NCBI GenBank assembly: GCA_021442155.1
Contig: CM038221.1
Span: forward strand, 151,767,601 to 151,831,600
DNA: 64,000 nt
Origin: Cymbidium sinense
Taxonomy: Eukaryota > Streptophyta > Magnoliopsida > Asparagales > Orchidaceae
Direction: 5' to 3'
In this document: piece by piece, positions 19,769 through 30,233 of the stretch
Layout of the letters: every line of letters begins with the position of its first letter
How positions within the stretch are numbered: position 1 is the first letter of the stretch
The notes under the pieces: model-generated
What the model was told of the DNA's origin: nothing
Database searches by the model: none
The model's input: only the letters and a program-made list of their open reading frames with translations
Made by a program: the position numbers and the translations under genes

Positions 19769-22391
19769 AATCATGTTTAAAAATAATTATCTTCAAAGAT
19801 TTTATTCCAATTCATCAAAATATTCTCTTCATTCGAAGCATTGTTTGCTTGTTTGCAAATCTGTCACGATGTGTTTAGGGTAGGTGTAAGAGAACCCAAG
19901 TAGCATCCCATCCTTCTTTCATAATACAAACACAAATTAAACATGATTCCCTAGTGTTATGAGAGTTGGTGTAAGAGAACCCAAGAGGCATCCTATTTTG
20001 ACTAGCATGGCTAAGTTAGGTGTAAGAGAACCCAAGCAGCATCCTTTCTTGGTGGGAATCAAAACTGCCATTCGTGGCACCATTTCATCAAATAGGTGTA
20101 AGAGAACCCAGGAATCATCCTATCCTCCTTTAACACAAACATAAATAAAAACACAAAAACAAACACAAATCTTTTATCTCGGGCTATTTTGATGTGGGAA
20201 GCAAGTCCCCTGGGACACTCACTCATTAGTTTCTCTATGTTAGGCCAATATGCTACCTTGTTAGCATGTCACCCTAGTGGTCACTTGTCGGGCAAAAGTG
20301 AGTCCCCAAGCTTTCTTCCTGACTTAACCATTGCAAACCGATGAGTGCCTTGATTAGTTTGGTAGGCCTTACTGTGCAGCCGGTAAGCTACCCCATGTTG
20401 ATTTCATTTAAGAAGATGTAAGCCTACATGCTTTCTTCTTAGACTGGTCATCATGAACTAACTAGGTCGAGTATATTTGATTTAGGGTAAGTCCCCCAGT
20501 GGCTCCTTTCCTCTTGACTACTTTTGAGTTGATATAAGTCCCCTAGTGGCATTCATTCAATAATCACCCTAGGTCGGATAGCGCCGAAAAAGACGACTAT
20601 CCCAGAATCAATTTTCAGGAGGATGTGAGTCCCCGATGCTTTCTTCCTAGGCTGATTATCACAAACCAACGTGCACCTTAGGTTGGTTGGTTATATTTAT
20701 GTTGATGGTGACCCACCTGATGGATACACCATTCTTGGCAGATTTGAGTCCCCGCGCTTTATCCTTGAGTTGGCCACCGAATACCTACAGGCTTTCTTTT
20801 ATAGGGTTTTGGATAAAGCCCTTAGTGGTACCTCTCCTGCGGGCACTCTATTTGGATCACATCCTTTATGACCCCATTTAGACACTACCCAAGTCATTTT
20901 TGGATTGGATAGTTCCCCTTTCCTAGTATCCACCCATGTGATTGGAGAATTTGTTTAGCGGATGCACAGATTCTCCCTTGGACCAATAAATCAGATAGAT
21001 AGGTAGATATAAGCTCTTTCTGTGATCCTCACAAACCAATAGTCCATATAACAAATAAATAAATAAATTTATTCACTTGTGGATTAGGAATTCAAGCCCC
21101 ATGGCCCCTATCCCAAGCAAGCATTGTATCTTTAGGGCAGTGACATCAAAACTTTCTATAGGCTGATTACAGCTGAGTTGAGGTAAGTCCCTGGGTCGAC
21201 ACTCTCTCAGTAGTCGCCCTTAGGTCAGGTTCAATCTATTTTGCCACAAACAGGTTACCTCGGTGGTCATTTTGCTTTTGAATATGTAAGTCTACTATAC
21301 ATTCTTTCTAGCATGATTATTGCAAATCGACTGGAAGCCCTAGGTCGTTTGACATGTTACCTTGCTAATGCATCATCCTAGTGGTCTTTTGTTTAGGAAG
21401 ATGTGAGTCCCTGTGCTTTCTTCGCTAAATTGGTCACTGTAAACTGAAAAGCACCCCTTTAGTTAGATAGTTCTCCTCTTCGCCAGGGAAACTTCCCTCT
21501 TTGGATTAGTAAATCTGACATAGGCCAAGGCCGACATGGCCCCTACTCAATACAACCCATTGCAAACGATGAGATCCATCAAATATAATTAAAATGAAAT
21601 TAATTTTCACTATCTTTGAGCTGATTTAAGTCCCAAAGTGACATTCACTCAGTAGTCAGCCTTAGGTTGGGTTCAATTCGTTGCACCACAGATCACCCTA
21701 GGGACTAATCCCTACTTTGGAGAATGTAAGTTGGCTACGCTTTCTTCCTAGTACAACTGCTGCACACCAAAAGGCAACCCCTTTGGTTGGATAATCTTAC
21801 TATGTGGTTGGTAGACTACCCCTTTGGATTGATAAATCTAAAATAGGCCAAGGCCAACATGGCCCCTACTCAGTGCAGTCCATCACAAATTGACAAGGTT
21901 CATCTGAAAATTCAAAAGTTAAAATTTAAAACAAAACCAACCAACCTCCCTAGTGGGGTCAAATTAAACAATTAAATCGATCAACCTCTCCCCAGTGAGA
22001 TGCAAATCTTTCTAATTTTTCCAGTGGAGTCAATTCAATCCAACCTGAGCATGCTCCCCTAGTGGAAGGTTCACACTTTTATCTAGTGGATTCTAAATTC
22101 TAATCCCCAATGAATTTCACAACCTCTTATCCCTGGTGGATAACTTTAACCTTTTCCCCTAGTGGAAGGTTCACACACTCAATCCCTAGTGGATTCCTCC
22201 TTCGCTCTCTTATGTCTTCGACATAAGTAGAGTTGCATTGCACTAAGATCTTCTTTCCTTCTACACCTCAGGTTTAGGAGTAGATTATTTTTGTTAGTGC
22301 TTGCAATCTTTTGAACATTGTTGATTATCTCGGTCAACACCAATATGTGCGGTATGCCTTGTCAGTCACTCCACACCTATTGGGCACGCTT
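19769..22391 (+). other. Post-pol internal region, non-coding
   Basis: About 2.6 kb lies between the end of integrase and the 3' LTR. It holds repeated words and no credible gene. Near 19.88-20.11 kb there are four copies of a GTAAGAGAACCCA motif. From 20.2 to 21.9 kb a loosely repeated sentence returns at least six times: a GTAAGTCCCC-like word, then GCTTTCTTCCTAG, then a CACAAACC-like word. From 21.9 to 22.2 kb come short CCCTAGTGGA words. The last 160 bp (from about 22234, GCATTGCACTAAGATC) are present again at 30071-30233. I could not point to a clear polypurine tract; ATTGGG just before the LTR is a weak candidate. The frames at 20671-20881 are chance. Confidence 0.7.
19883..20110 (+). 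repeat. Four short repeats GTAAGAGAACCCA
   Basis: Near-identical 16-18 bp words lie at about 19883-19900, 19968-19985, 20019-20036 and 20094-20110. They are followed by a GCATCC- or ATCATCC-type word, at uneven spacing of about 50-85 bp. This looks like remnants of a tandem repeat just downstream of pol. The function is unknown. Confidence 0.75.
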
Positions 22392-22619
22392 TGTTGACCT
22401 CATTTTTGGAATGAGCTATCAACTTCCCATCATAGACATAGGACTCCTCTAGACACTAAGAGTTCCTTGGTCTTAAGATATTTCTAGTGACTAGGTGAAG
22501 ACTTAACCTAACCTTAGAGACTTAGAAGGTTTATCATAGGATTAGGCTATGCATCAGGGACTTAAGGCAACCACTTACCCTATAGCTCAAATCCATCCCA
22601 TATACACTCCTTCAAACCA

Positions 22620-22870
22620 ATCCAAATCCAAATTCAATTCTAATCCCAAATGATTCAAATCTTAAATCAATTCCAACTCAATTATTTTTCTCAAATCTCA
22701 AATCAATTCCAACTCAATTGATTTTCTCATATCTAAAATAAACTGCAAATTCAATTCCAATCCTAAATGATTCAAACCTCAAATCAATCCCAACTCAATT
22801 GATTTCTTCAAATCTTAAATCAATCCTAGTTGATTCAAATCAAAATCAATTAATCAATTTCAATTGAATC
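22620..22870 (+). repeat. Tandem repeat near LTR 5' end
   Basis: Three to four units of about 60-70 bp alternate AATCAATTCCAACTCAATTG with ATTTTCTCAAATCTTAAATC. Related tandem units appear in reverse at 45360-45610 and forward at 46000-46150, with different copy numbers. They show local expansion at the start of the LTR. No function is evident. Confidence 0.65.
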
Positions 22871-23379
22871 CAAAATCTTCCCACTTGAACCACATCCATA
22901 AGCTTAGCCAAACCCTTCAAATCAACCCAAAGTCTATTTTTCTATAAATCACTTATTACATCATTTATATTCACAATTATAAATGAAATTGGCATCTAAA
23001 TCATCCAAATCAAATGAATATAAATCAAACCAAATCAAAATCCCTTTTTCAAACTTTTGACCTACCTTAGCCAAATTCACAATCAAATAACTCCTAATTC
23101 ACATGATTCTCTTATGGATCATTTATATTCTCATTTATATTCACAAATATAAATGAAATATAAATTCAAATGGCCAAATTCAAATCAATATAAATTTAAA
23201 ACTCAAATCCAAACCCAATTTATATCCGTTAAGACAATTTCTTGGATTTACCCAAATCATTCTCAAATCAATCCAAACTCTTGGATTTTCTCTTCAAACA
23301 ATCACTCCTTCAATCACATGCCCAAATATAAACATAAATTATAATAACCAAGCCAAATTCAAACTAACCCAAGTCAAAC

Positions 23380-24440
23380 CAATGTTCATCCTTTTGACTT
23401 GAATTTGTCAAATGAACTAAAACCCATTTGACTCTGAACCACTTGCATTTAGATTTATATTTCCATCATAAATCCATATGCGAGTTCAACCAAACTTGAA
23501 TCAATCCATGATCAAGCCAATTGATCCATTTAGGCTCACTTGACCTAAAGTGACCTAAAAGACCTTTTTGAGCTAAGTTCTAATCCAACCCAAATTGGAT
23601 TGAACTAAGCCCATCCAAGCATCACATTATGATCAACAATCATCCTAGAATGATCAATCACTCAAATTGGGTCAAACCAATCAAACCTATCCTTTGACCA
23701 AGTCAACACTTAGCCCAAATGAAACCTAAACAAGCTAAAATTCACTATGAGCCAAATTGATTGAAACCATTGATCTAAACCAATCCATAATCAATGATTG
23801 AACATGACCAAGTCATCAATTAAGCCAAACCAAGCCCAATTGGCCATTTGACCTAAGTTGACCCAAATTGGCTTAAAAAGCCAAAATGGGTCAAATCTTA
23901 ATCTAAGCCAAATTGATTGCAACTAATGAGTCAAATTCATTCTAGATTGATTGTTGAACTTGACCAAAGCTTCAATGACTAATTAGACCCAACCTAACGT
24001 AGTTGACCATGAACCCAACTTGACTCAAAAGATCAAATAAACAATTAATTAAATTGATTAAAACCAATGCATACATTTCAAATGATCAACCAAGCCTAAA
24101 CCAACCCATGACCTAATAATTGGGTCAAATCAAATTAGTCAACTTGACCCATTTGACCCAAATGAACCTAAATGAACCAAAATCAAATCAAAACCAAATT
24201 AAACCAATGATACCCTATAGGCTCCAAATGATCATTTGAACTTGACTAACCTTGGTTTGACTCAATTTAACCAATTGGTCAACCTAACCCAATTTGACCC
24301 AACTTGACCCAAATAGGTCAAATTGAACCAAATCAAATCAAATGAACTCCAAATCACTTGAAATTTGGCCCAACCCACTTTTAAACCATTTCAAATCTAC
24401 CCAAATCAAACTCATAACCAAATGACCACTTTGCCTTAGG
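23380..24440 (+). repeat. TTGACC/CCAAT-rich zone of the 3' LTR
   Basis: A kilobase dominated by words such as TTGACCCAA, AATTGGTCAA and CCAAATTGA, with TTGACC and its complement GGTCAA repeated many times in both orientations. It lies directly upstream of the TATA-like palindrome at 24784, where an enhancer would sit in an LTR. It is a degenerate, low-complexity sequence, so individual motif matches carry little weight. Confidence 0.65.
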
Positions 24441-24783
24441 TTAAAGGGTATCGCATGACCAAATTCACTTAGAATTTTGTCATTTCTTTCCCAAAGCCAC
24501 TTGACACCCATCTATTGGTCGACATGGGCACCAAGGGGGGTGGTGAACATGACCCAATGAGCTTGGGTCGGCCATAACCCAAGGCATGGCCAAAATGACC
24601 TCCCCAATCACTATTGGACACTGAGTTCAATAAATTTATTCACCAATCACATGGGCAGCCACTCTCCCTCACTCCTCCACCCAAAATGACTCATGCGATA
24701 CATTTTTCAGCTCAAATTATGTTTCGCCAATCCAAGTCATTGAGCCAAAATGGTAAATTAGCCATCCACCATCCAATCCAAGG

Positions 24784-24803
24784 AGGGGGAGATATACCCC
24801 CCT
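24784..24803 (+). promoter_or_regulatory. TATA-like palindrome, candidate core promoter of the LTR
   Basis: The sequence is GAGGGGGAGATATACCCCCC. Two other copies are cleaner: GGGGGAGATATACTCCCCC at 47972-47990 and 57258-57276, with 7-base arms around ATATA. The remaining copies have TTATATCC (about 32668) and, on the minus strand, GGTATAC (about 42741) and GGTATGC (about 5302). In all six copies it lies about 415-490 bp before the donor-like site. A TATA box in a G/C-rich frame fits a plant core promoter, but transcription is not shown. Confidence 0.4.
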
Positions 24804-25218
24804 CCCCCTCTTATTCTGACTCAAATAGAAGGCATTCATTCCTCAGAGCTCTAGGAGTCAAAGCCAAGCATCCTAGAGCTTTCTTGAGCAATTTTTGAGC
24901 ACCCTTGCTTCCCTGCTCTCGATTTTACTCAAAGCCAAAATAGTGGAGGTGATTTTTGAATCCAATTCACTCAATTCTCAACTGAAGTAAAATTACTCTT
25001 GCACACACCATCCTTGGACTAAGGCGAGTCAAAACAAATCGAATCCTAAGCTTCCCCATGATTGGAGCTAGGAGTTTGATCAAGATCGATCGCCATTGAA
25101 GAGGAGCTTGATCGATTGAGAAAACCACTTCAAATCAAGACCAAATTTCTTCAACAGGGCTTCATATCTACTAAACGAAGCTACCTCCTTAGTTGGAAGT
25201 GCCAGTGATAGCCTCTAG

Positions 25219-25229
25219 AGAGGTATGCC
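25219..25229 (+). promoter_or_regulatory. Splice-donor-like site in the LTR
   Basis: GAGAG|GTATGC, with GT at 25223-25224. The matching positions in other copies are GTGAG|GTATGG (GT 33163), GGTGAG|GTATTG (GT 48395), GGCGAG|GTAATT (minus, 42324), GGTGAG|GTAATC (minus, 4881) and GGAAG|GCACTA (57688). Five of six keep AG|GTA while flanking bases vary, and the sixth has GC, a minor functional donor class. A conserved exon end inside the LTR is the inference. Confidence 0.5.
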
Positions 25230-27261
25230 ATTAAAATTGACCTTAGAGTAAAATATTGCTTGGTTATTTATGAAGAAAATCATTATGTCACCCGATCTCC
25301 ACCATCAGATGTATTGCTTGTGCTTCCTCGATGTTATGGGATTAATTTGAGCTCCATTTGAGCTCGGGTGAGCTCAAATCAAGTGACGATCGATGGACGA
25401 CATCCGTCTCTTGCCGCTAGGAAGAAGATAGATCACGGACCATCCTTTTGCATGATTTGATTGGACGGTCCTGATCAAGTCACCCTTTAGATCCCTCTGA
25501 TTTCTTCCTTAACTACGGGATTAATCTCGACCATTCGATTATAGATCCGATGACCCGTAGAGAAAATGTGTATGTCAGTTGACTCAGCTGACAGATGTGA
25601 TAACTTAAATAACCAATCTAGTCGTGCCATGTGGAAAGCACGCCGCGTCAGCTGCCACATGGCCTGACGAGATTAGGAGTTTAATTAGGCATAATAAATA
25701 TGATTTTAATGGTTAAACTTTCAAAATTCATAACTAATTATAGAAGATACCAAAAAATGCAAATAAATATTGATTTTAAAGATAATTCAAAGGAGAATAA
25801 TAGAAAATTAAGATCAATTAATTTTGAATAGTGATTTCATCTCAATTTGAGTTTCATTAGAAATATAATTAACATAATTACTCTCTAATTACTCGAGCAA
25901 TTAATTCTAAACTTTTTGAGATTGATTAGTGGGATGACCTCTGACTCCCATGATTTTCTTAGAATTTATTACTTGATTAATTAGGGGAATAGCTAATTTC
26001 ATTCTTAATCACTCTCTTAATTAATTAAATGATTAATTAGCATGTTAAATAGTAATGAATCCATTAATTAAGTTGGCTAATCATTATGAAATAGTGAATA
26101 AACATAGGGAATGATATTTGGACTTCTCCTTCAATCTTTTCCCCTAAGTTTATTTCATTTGGATAACACTTAATCAATTTGAAACTAATTAATGGCTTAA
26201 TCACTTTATTAAATAGTTTAATTAATCAAGCTCAAAACCAAATCTTTCCAGAACTCAATTATTTAATTCTTGGGTAGATCCTTAGATGTTCAATAACCTA
26301 AGAGAATTCCAGAGGAAATCATAATCAAACTATATGTGTAGGAGGATTATAAAAGTACTTAATTAAACCCTTTAGCTTAATTAACTAATAATTATGAGTC
26401 AATTGCATTAGGCCCCTTCATATCTTAGGTTCATTGCTAATTTAATTTCCATGTGGTTGCCTATCATATGTTGGCTCATTATTACTTGGATAATTATGTT
26501 AAAGTGGTATAGGCAAGGGATAATTAAAGGATTTAATTCATACCTTAACCTAATCAAAACATAAAATCAACCTAATTATTCTAAAATTAAACCAAACTAA
26601 TTCACACATGGGGGGAATGGGTTAGGACTAGAAAACCCTTCTCATATTTCCTAAATCAAATCAAATTCAAAAATAAAAATCTCCTTAAAGAATTTTGATT
26701 CATTTTAAATAATCTTAATTTATATGATTGTCCTTAGGAATTAGTTAGGGTGAATGAAGTCATGTGTTTACATCCTTTTATTTCTTTCCAAGCATGCTAA
26801 ATATTATTTTTCATATGAAATCATGCATTCATTTCTTTTAAAATTAATTAAATAAAATGTTTCCATTTATGTCAAATTGCATGTGTTGGCTAAAATTAAG
26901 AATATGAGTGGCTATCATCATTATTAAAACCAAAATTTATTTTAAAACTTATAAATCAAAGATTATGAATGAAGTGATGCTACTTATAAATATTTATAAG
27001 CTTGCATGTGATTATAGCATAAGATGTGTATTATGAAGTTTTCTTTCTTCTCTTAACATGGATTTCATAGGATTTGCAAGTGTATAGTTCATTTGAAAAG
27101 AACAACACTTTGCTTAAATCTATTCCTATGCATCTCTACATTAAGACTTAGGAAGGATCTTCATATTACACATGTAAGAAATATAACCAAATCAAAAATA
27201 ATCTCTTGCATGATTCTTTATCTATTTTGTTCTTTTTGTACATTTACATGTATCTAAGAAA

Positions 27262-27365
27262 AGTGGTATATTAGTCTGGACATCCCGGGGTTGCGAGGCT
27301 TTAAGTAGCCCTAAGTAGGTCTTGTACCTTACGCCCCTGGTGTAGAAAATAATGGCGCCATACTT
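27262..27365 (+). repeat. LTR GC-rich sub-repeat, single copy
   Basis: The core reads TTAGTCTGGACATCCCGGGG, then CTTTAAGTAGCCCTAAG and CCCCTGGTGTAGAAAATAATG. This LTR has one copy, whereas R1 and 30234-38037 have two and the fragment at 38038-43387 has three. It lies inside the proposed LTR intron. Confidence 0.75.
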
Positions 27366-28184
27366 GCTTATAAATTTTAAACGTGCGGATGTGCATTTAG
27401 CTAATAGATGAAAAATCTCTCTTTTCTATATAATAAATACATGCATCAATGATCCAATTAACAAATGGAATATCCAAAATTTCAAATTACATTTCTTTGC
27501 ATTCATCATCAAAGTGTGCCAAGATTTGCATTGCATGTATAAGTATGCTAAGGATTATTTATATGCATGGTATACACGGTGGAAAGAAATGAATGGGTGT
27601 GTGTTATGTGATAGTCATCCACCCTAACCAATCCTAAGATGCCTTTCTTATTGAATAGGACTATTTAAAGAGAATCCAAACTTAGGACCAATTAAAACAC
27701 GTAATAAATCATTCACTAAAGGAAATTCATTAATTAATATACCTTATAAATGCTTTAAGGTAGGGATGAAAGAGAGCTTTCTTCTATTTTCTTCTCTTCA
27801 TGACATTTAGTCACTAAGTGTAAGGTTCTTTCAAACTAAATCAAATCACCAATTAAAATTGACAAGTCAACTAAATCACTTAAAATGAAACCACCATCTA
27901 AATTGAATCTTTCACACTTGGAAAATTTTAACCTTAAAGCCTAGCTAAGATATGCCACACAAGCCTTAAATGACACACAAATTAGGCTAAGTCACCACTT
28001 CTAGCTCTATGTTAGGGCGGTGCATGGTTTGATGCATGATTTTATTTTTGGTGTAATGTTTTAGATTAGATGTTAGGGTGTATGTGCATAGACTTGATGA
28101 TAGGGCGATGTTAGCCTAATCATATTTTCTATAGGGGATTATGCTTAAGGGGCCGCTGTAATAAAAATAAAAAAGAATATAAAT

Positions 28185-28200
28185 TCTTTTTCTGTGCAGG
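28185..28200 (+). promoter_or_regulatory. Splice-acceptor-like site X in the LTR
   Basis: CTTTTTCTGTGCAG|GTTGC, with AG at 28198-28199. The matching sites are CTCTTTTGCAG (36191), TTTGTTCTGCAG (51342), TTTTACTGTGCAG (60645), and on the minus strand CTCTTTTATAG (1625) and CTTTTTTGTAG (39339). All six keep the pyrimidine run and YAG, while the base before AG switches between C and T as the acceptor consensus allows. It lies about 2.98 kb after the donor-like site. Confidence 0.5.
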
Positions 28201-28307
28201 TTGCTTAGCCCCTAAGGATAGTCTAAATTAGAATAGATGGACTTGGTTACCTATGTGTAGGGTGCTAAGTCCAAATTATTTATATAACTGCTTGGGTTGT
28301 GTGGTAT

Positions 28308-28332
28308 GTTTGACTAACCTTTGTTTTACAGG
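28308..28332 (+). promoter_or_regulatory. Splice-acceptor-like site Y with branch-point-like motif
   Basis: GACTAACC followed by TTTGTTTTACAG|GT, with AG at 28330-28331. Other copies have GCTAAT before ATCATGCAG (36323), GCTAAT before CTATTTTACAG (60778), GCTGAC before ATTTTGTAG (minus, 1494) and GCTAAC before ATTTTGCAG (minus, 39220). One copy (51470) has lost the AG (TTTTGCAT). The CTNAY word about 15-20 bases before YAG is the layout of a plant branch point and acceptor. Confidence 0.45.
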
Positions 28333-29734
28333 TTTAGTTAGATTTACCTTTCCCATTATGATGTAAATTTTGCACTAGGATTAGGATAAGTGCTATGGGG
28401 ATTAAGGTCAACATTGGTTATAAGATCATGCCTTATATACCATGTGAGGCCTTGAAGCAAACTACATCCTAAGTCAAACAAAAAGAAAGAAAGAAATGGA
28501 GCAAATCAAGATGATGGAATGAAGGACAAGGAGTGAAGAATGAAGACCCCCATAACACTTATCATTTCATAATTGTAATTATTCATTTGTAATCCGAGTT
28601 GTATAAGGGTAGAGCTTGACTACCCACATTTCTTTTCGGTTGTACAACAGTACACGACTGCACCGACCTTTATTCTTTTGTGATAGCTTTATAAAATTAT
28701 TTGATATTTTATTTAGCTTGTGCATTAGAAATAACATGCCTTTTTTCTTTCTTTTGATTGGTTATTACTGTGTAGCCTAGATGCGAATAGGCTCTTAGGG
28801 AAAAATAAATTTTCTATCCAATTAATTAATTCAAAATTAAACTAAATAACTCATAAACTCACCTAAAGCCCAGAGCATAAATCAAGATAATAAAAGCTTT
28901 AGCAACCCCTTAGTTGGATGTTGTATGTCTCATATCATGCATAAATAATATTGTCTCACTCTTTCTAATGGAGGGCTTCCACCTTTGCCAAAGAAAATGG
29001 CTTGACCTTTGAGAGCCATGGTGGAAACACACATTCTTTCGATTTTTGGCCCATAACTGATTTTCGCATGCATTAGGCATATAAAATCCCATAGCCTATG
29101 TCAAATAAAAATGTCCAAAAGTCAAATAAAACTTGACAAAATTTGCATTAGATTTAGATCATTTTTCATGCCCTTCGTGATATAGTTTCTTAGGGAGTAA
29201 GTTTAAGGACTTAGTCTCCTTTTTAAATAAATAATACCTTAGCCATCTTGCAAACCATATGACTTGCCCACATGTACTTAAAGTCCAACAATCAGTGGTT
29301 TATTCTCTCTTGTGGAGGTAAACCGTACACCCATTTTTGCCTATAGATTTAGGTCATGTTTTGGCCCTCACTAAAGCTCTCTAGATTTAAGATCTGAGGT
29401 GGTTGTTTCTTTTTGCAGGCTACAAGCATAAATTCTCTCCTCTTAGACGTTTCCATAATCTTGTATTATGGAATTATAAGCCCTAGATTTCTAATAAAAA
29501 TTCAATTCCAAACATATACTTCTTCTTAATTTCAAAAATATAAAGCCTAACCATAGGATAGTTTGGGATGCTCACTAGATTTCTTAGTATCATGAACATC
29601 CCCTACTCATCTCTCTTTGGTTTCGATAAGAACTCTTCCCTTTTGATCAGTCTCAATTAATTTTCTAAAAAAACCAATTGATTGATAGTCCTATCTTTGA
29701 AATCTTTGGAGACAATGATCATTTACCTTAATCG

Positions 29735-29960
29735 AGAGTATTCCTAAGGAATCTCATTTCTTAGGATGTAATTAACTATGGAGGCTTGATTCTATAGGGA
29801 ACTTAACAAACCCAGTTTAAATAAACCCTGCTTTACTTTTTCATGTAAAGTAGGTGCAAGATCTTTGGTACATTTGAAGACCCATCATGCTTAGGAGTCC
29901 TCATTAAGTGATTAGGTCCATTATAGGGTAGTGGCTTCTATCTCTCAAGATAGTACATTA
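29735..29960 (+). other. Hairpin cassette near LTR 3' end
   Basis: Four consecutive inverted repeats recur in every LTR 3' end of the window. They are CTAAGGAAT/ATTTCTTAG (29739-29762), TATGGAGGC with a weak partner (about 29780-29800), TGCTTTAC/GTAAAGTA (about 29826-29853) and TATCTC/AAGATA (about 29940-29955). The cleanest copy is 52905-53123, where CTACTTTAC and GTAAAGTAG form a perfect 9-bp stem (52995-53003 with 53012-53020). The cassette lies just upstream of the LTR end. An RNA-level role in 3' end formation or packaging is inferred. Confidence 0.55.
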
Positions 29961-30070
29961 TTCCTTAATATCGTACCTGATCACCTTAATGAGTACATCA
30001 TGGATCTGCATGGTGTCCCCTCACATAAACACACATAAATCATCACAAAAAATATATATATATAACACCA

Positions 30071-30233
30071 TAGTTACATTGCACTAAGATCTTGATTTCA
30101 TCTACATCTCGGGTTTAGGGGTAGATCATTTCTCTTAGCACTTCCAATCCTTCGGATGTTATTGATCGTCTCAGTCAACGCCAATACGTGTGGTGTGCCT
30201 TATTAGTTACAGCATACCTATTGGGGGTCCTTT
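30071..30233 (+). mobile_element. Scrap of element internal 3' end between two LTRs
   Basis: These 163 bp match 22231-22391, the last part of the internal region before the 3' LTR: CATTGCACTAAGATCTT, CTCGGGTTTAGGGGTAGATC, CAACGCCAATACGTGTGG and CCTATTGGG. They sit between the end of one complete LTR (30070) and the start of another (30234). This is therefore an LTR-internal-LTR arrangement with almost the whole internal region deleted. Confidence 0.8.

Larger units (their letters stand above)
7129..30070 (+). mobile_element. Decayed Ty3/gypsy (Tat/Ogre-like) retrotransposon
   Basis: The element reads, in order: 5' LTR remnant (7129-8152), PBS (8163-8181), hairpin-array leader (to about 10850), pre-gag region (10949-12530), gag (from about 12535), protease, K/E-rich linker, RT, RNase H, archaeal-type RNase H, integrase (stop at 19766-19768), post-pol region, and 3' LTR (22392-30070). 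The second, archaeal-type RNase H between RNase H and integrase is diagnostic of the plant Tat branch. The coding part is riddled with stops and frameshifts, so the copy cannot move by itself. Its 5' LTR has lost the promoter end through a rearrangement with copy R1. The internal region is about 14.2 kb, and an intact parent with two full LTRs would have been near 30 kb. Confidence 0.9.
22392..30070 (+). mobile_element. Complete 3' LTR, about 7.7 kb
   Basis: The LTR runs from TGTTGACCTCA (22392) to CACCA (30070). The ends are set by comparing copies: 45752, 30234 and 54759 start at the same word, and 8152, 38035, 43388 and 53240 end in the same way. Order inside: AATTGATTTTC-type tandem repeats (22620-22870), the TTGACC zone (23380-24440), TATA-like palindrome (24784-24803), exon-like zone, donor-like site (25221), a conserved zone with CATGTGG/CCACATGG words (25610-25670), an AATTAA-rich zone (25680-26700), GC-rich sub-repeat (27262-27365), acceptor-like sites (28199 and 28331), the conserved GTTGTATAAGGGTAGAGCT block (28595-28680) and the terminal hairpin zone (29735-29960). 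A length near 7.7 kb is well above the few hundred bases to about 5 kb usual for plant LTRs. Confidence 0.88.

Noticed and set aside
22200..22391. Polypurine tract expected just before the 3' LTR
   Set aside because: No clear purine run of 10 or more is seen. ATTGGG(G) before the LTR start is too weak to call.
28595..28680. Conserved GTTGTATAAGGGTAGAGCT block with a downstream GCAGT/ACTGC-type pairing, considered as a tRNA-like or Pol III gene
   Set aside because: No cloverleaf can be drawn and no A-box and B-box pair is present. It is kept only as an LTR landmark.
29401..29420. Third acceptor-like site, TTTCTTTTTGCAG before GCTACAAG
   Set aside because: Not conserved: other copies have GCCGG (7475), CTCGAG (37405), TATGGG (52600) and GCGGG (61888). 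Sites X and Y are far better kept.
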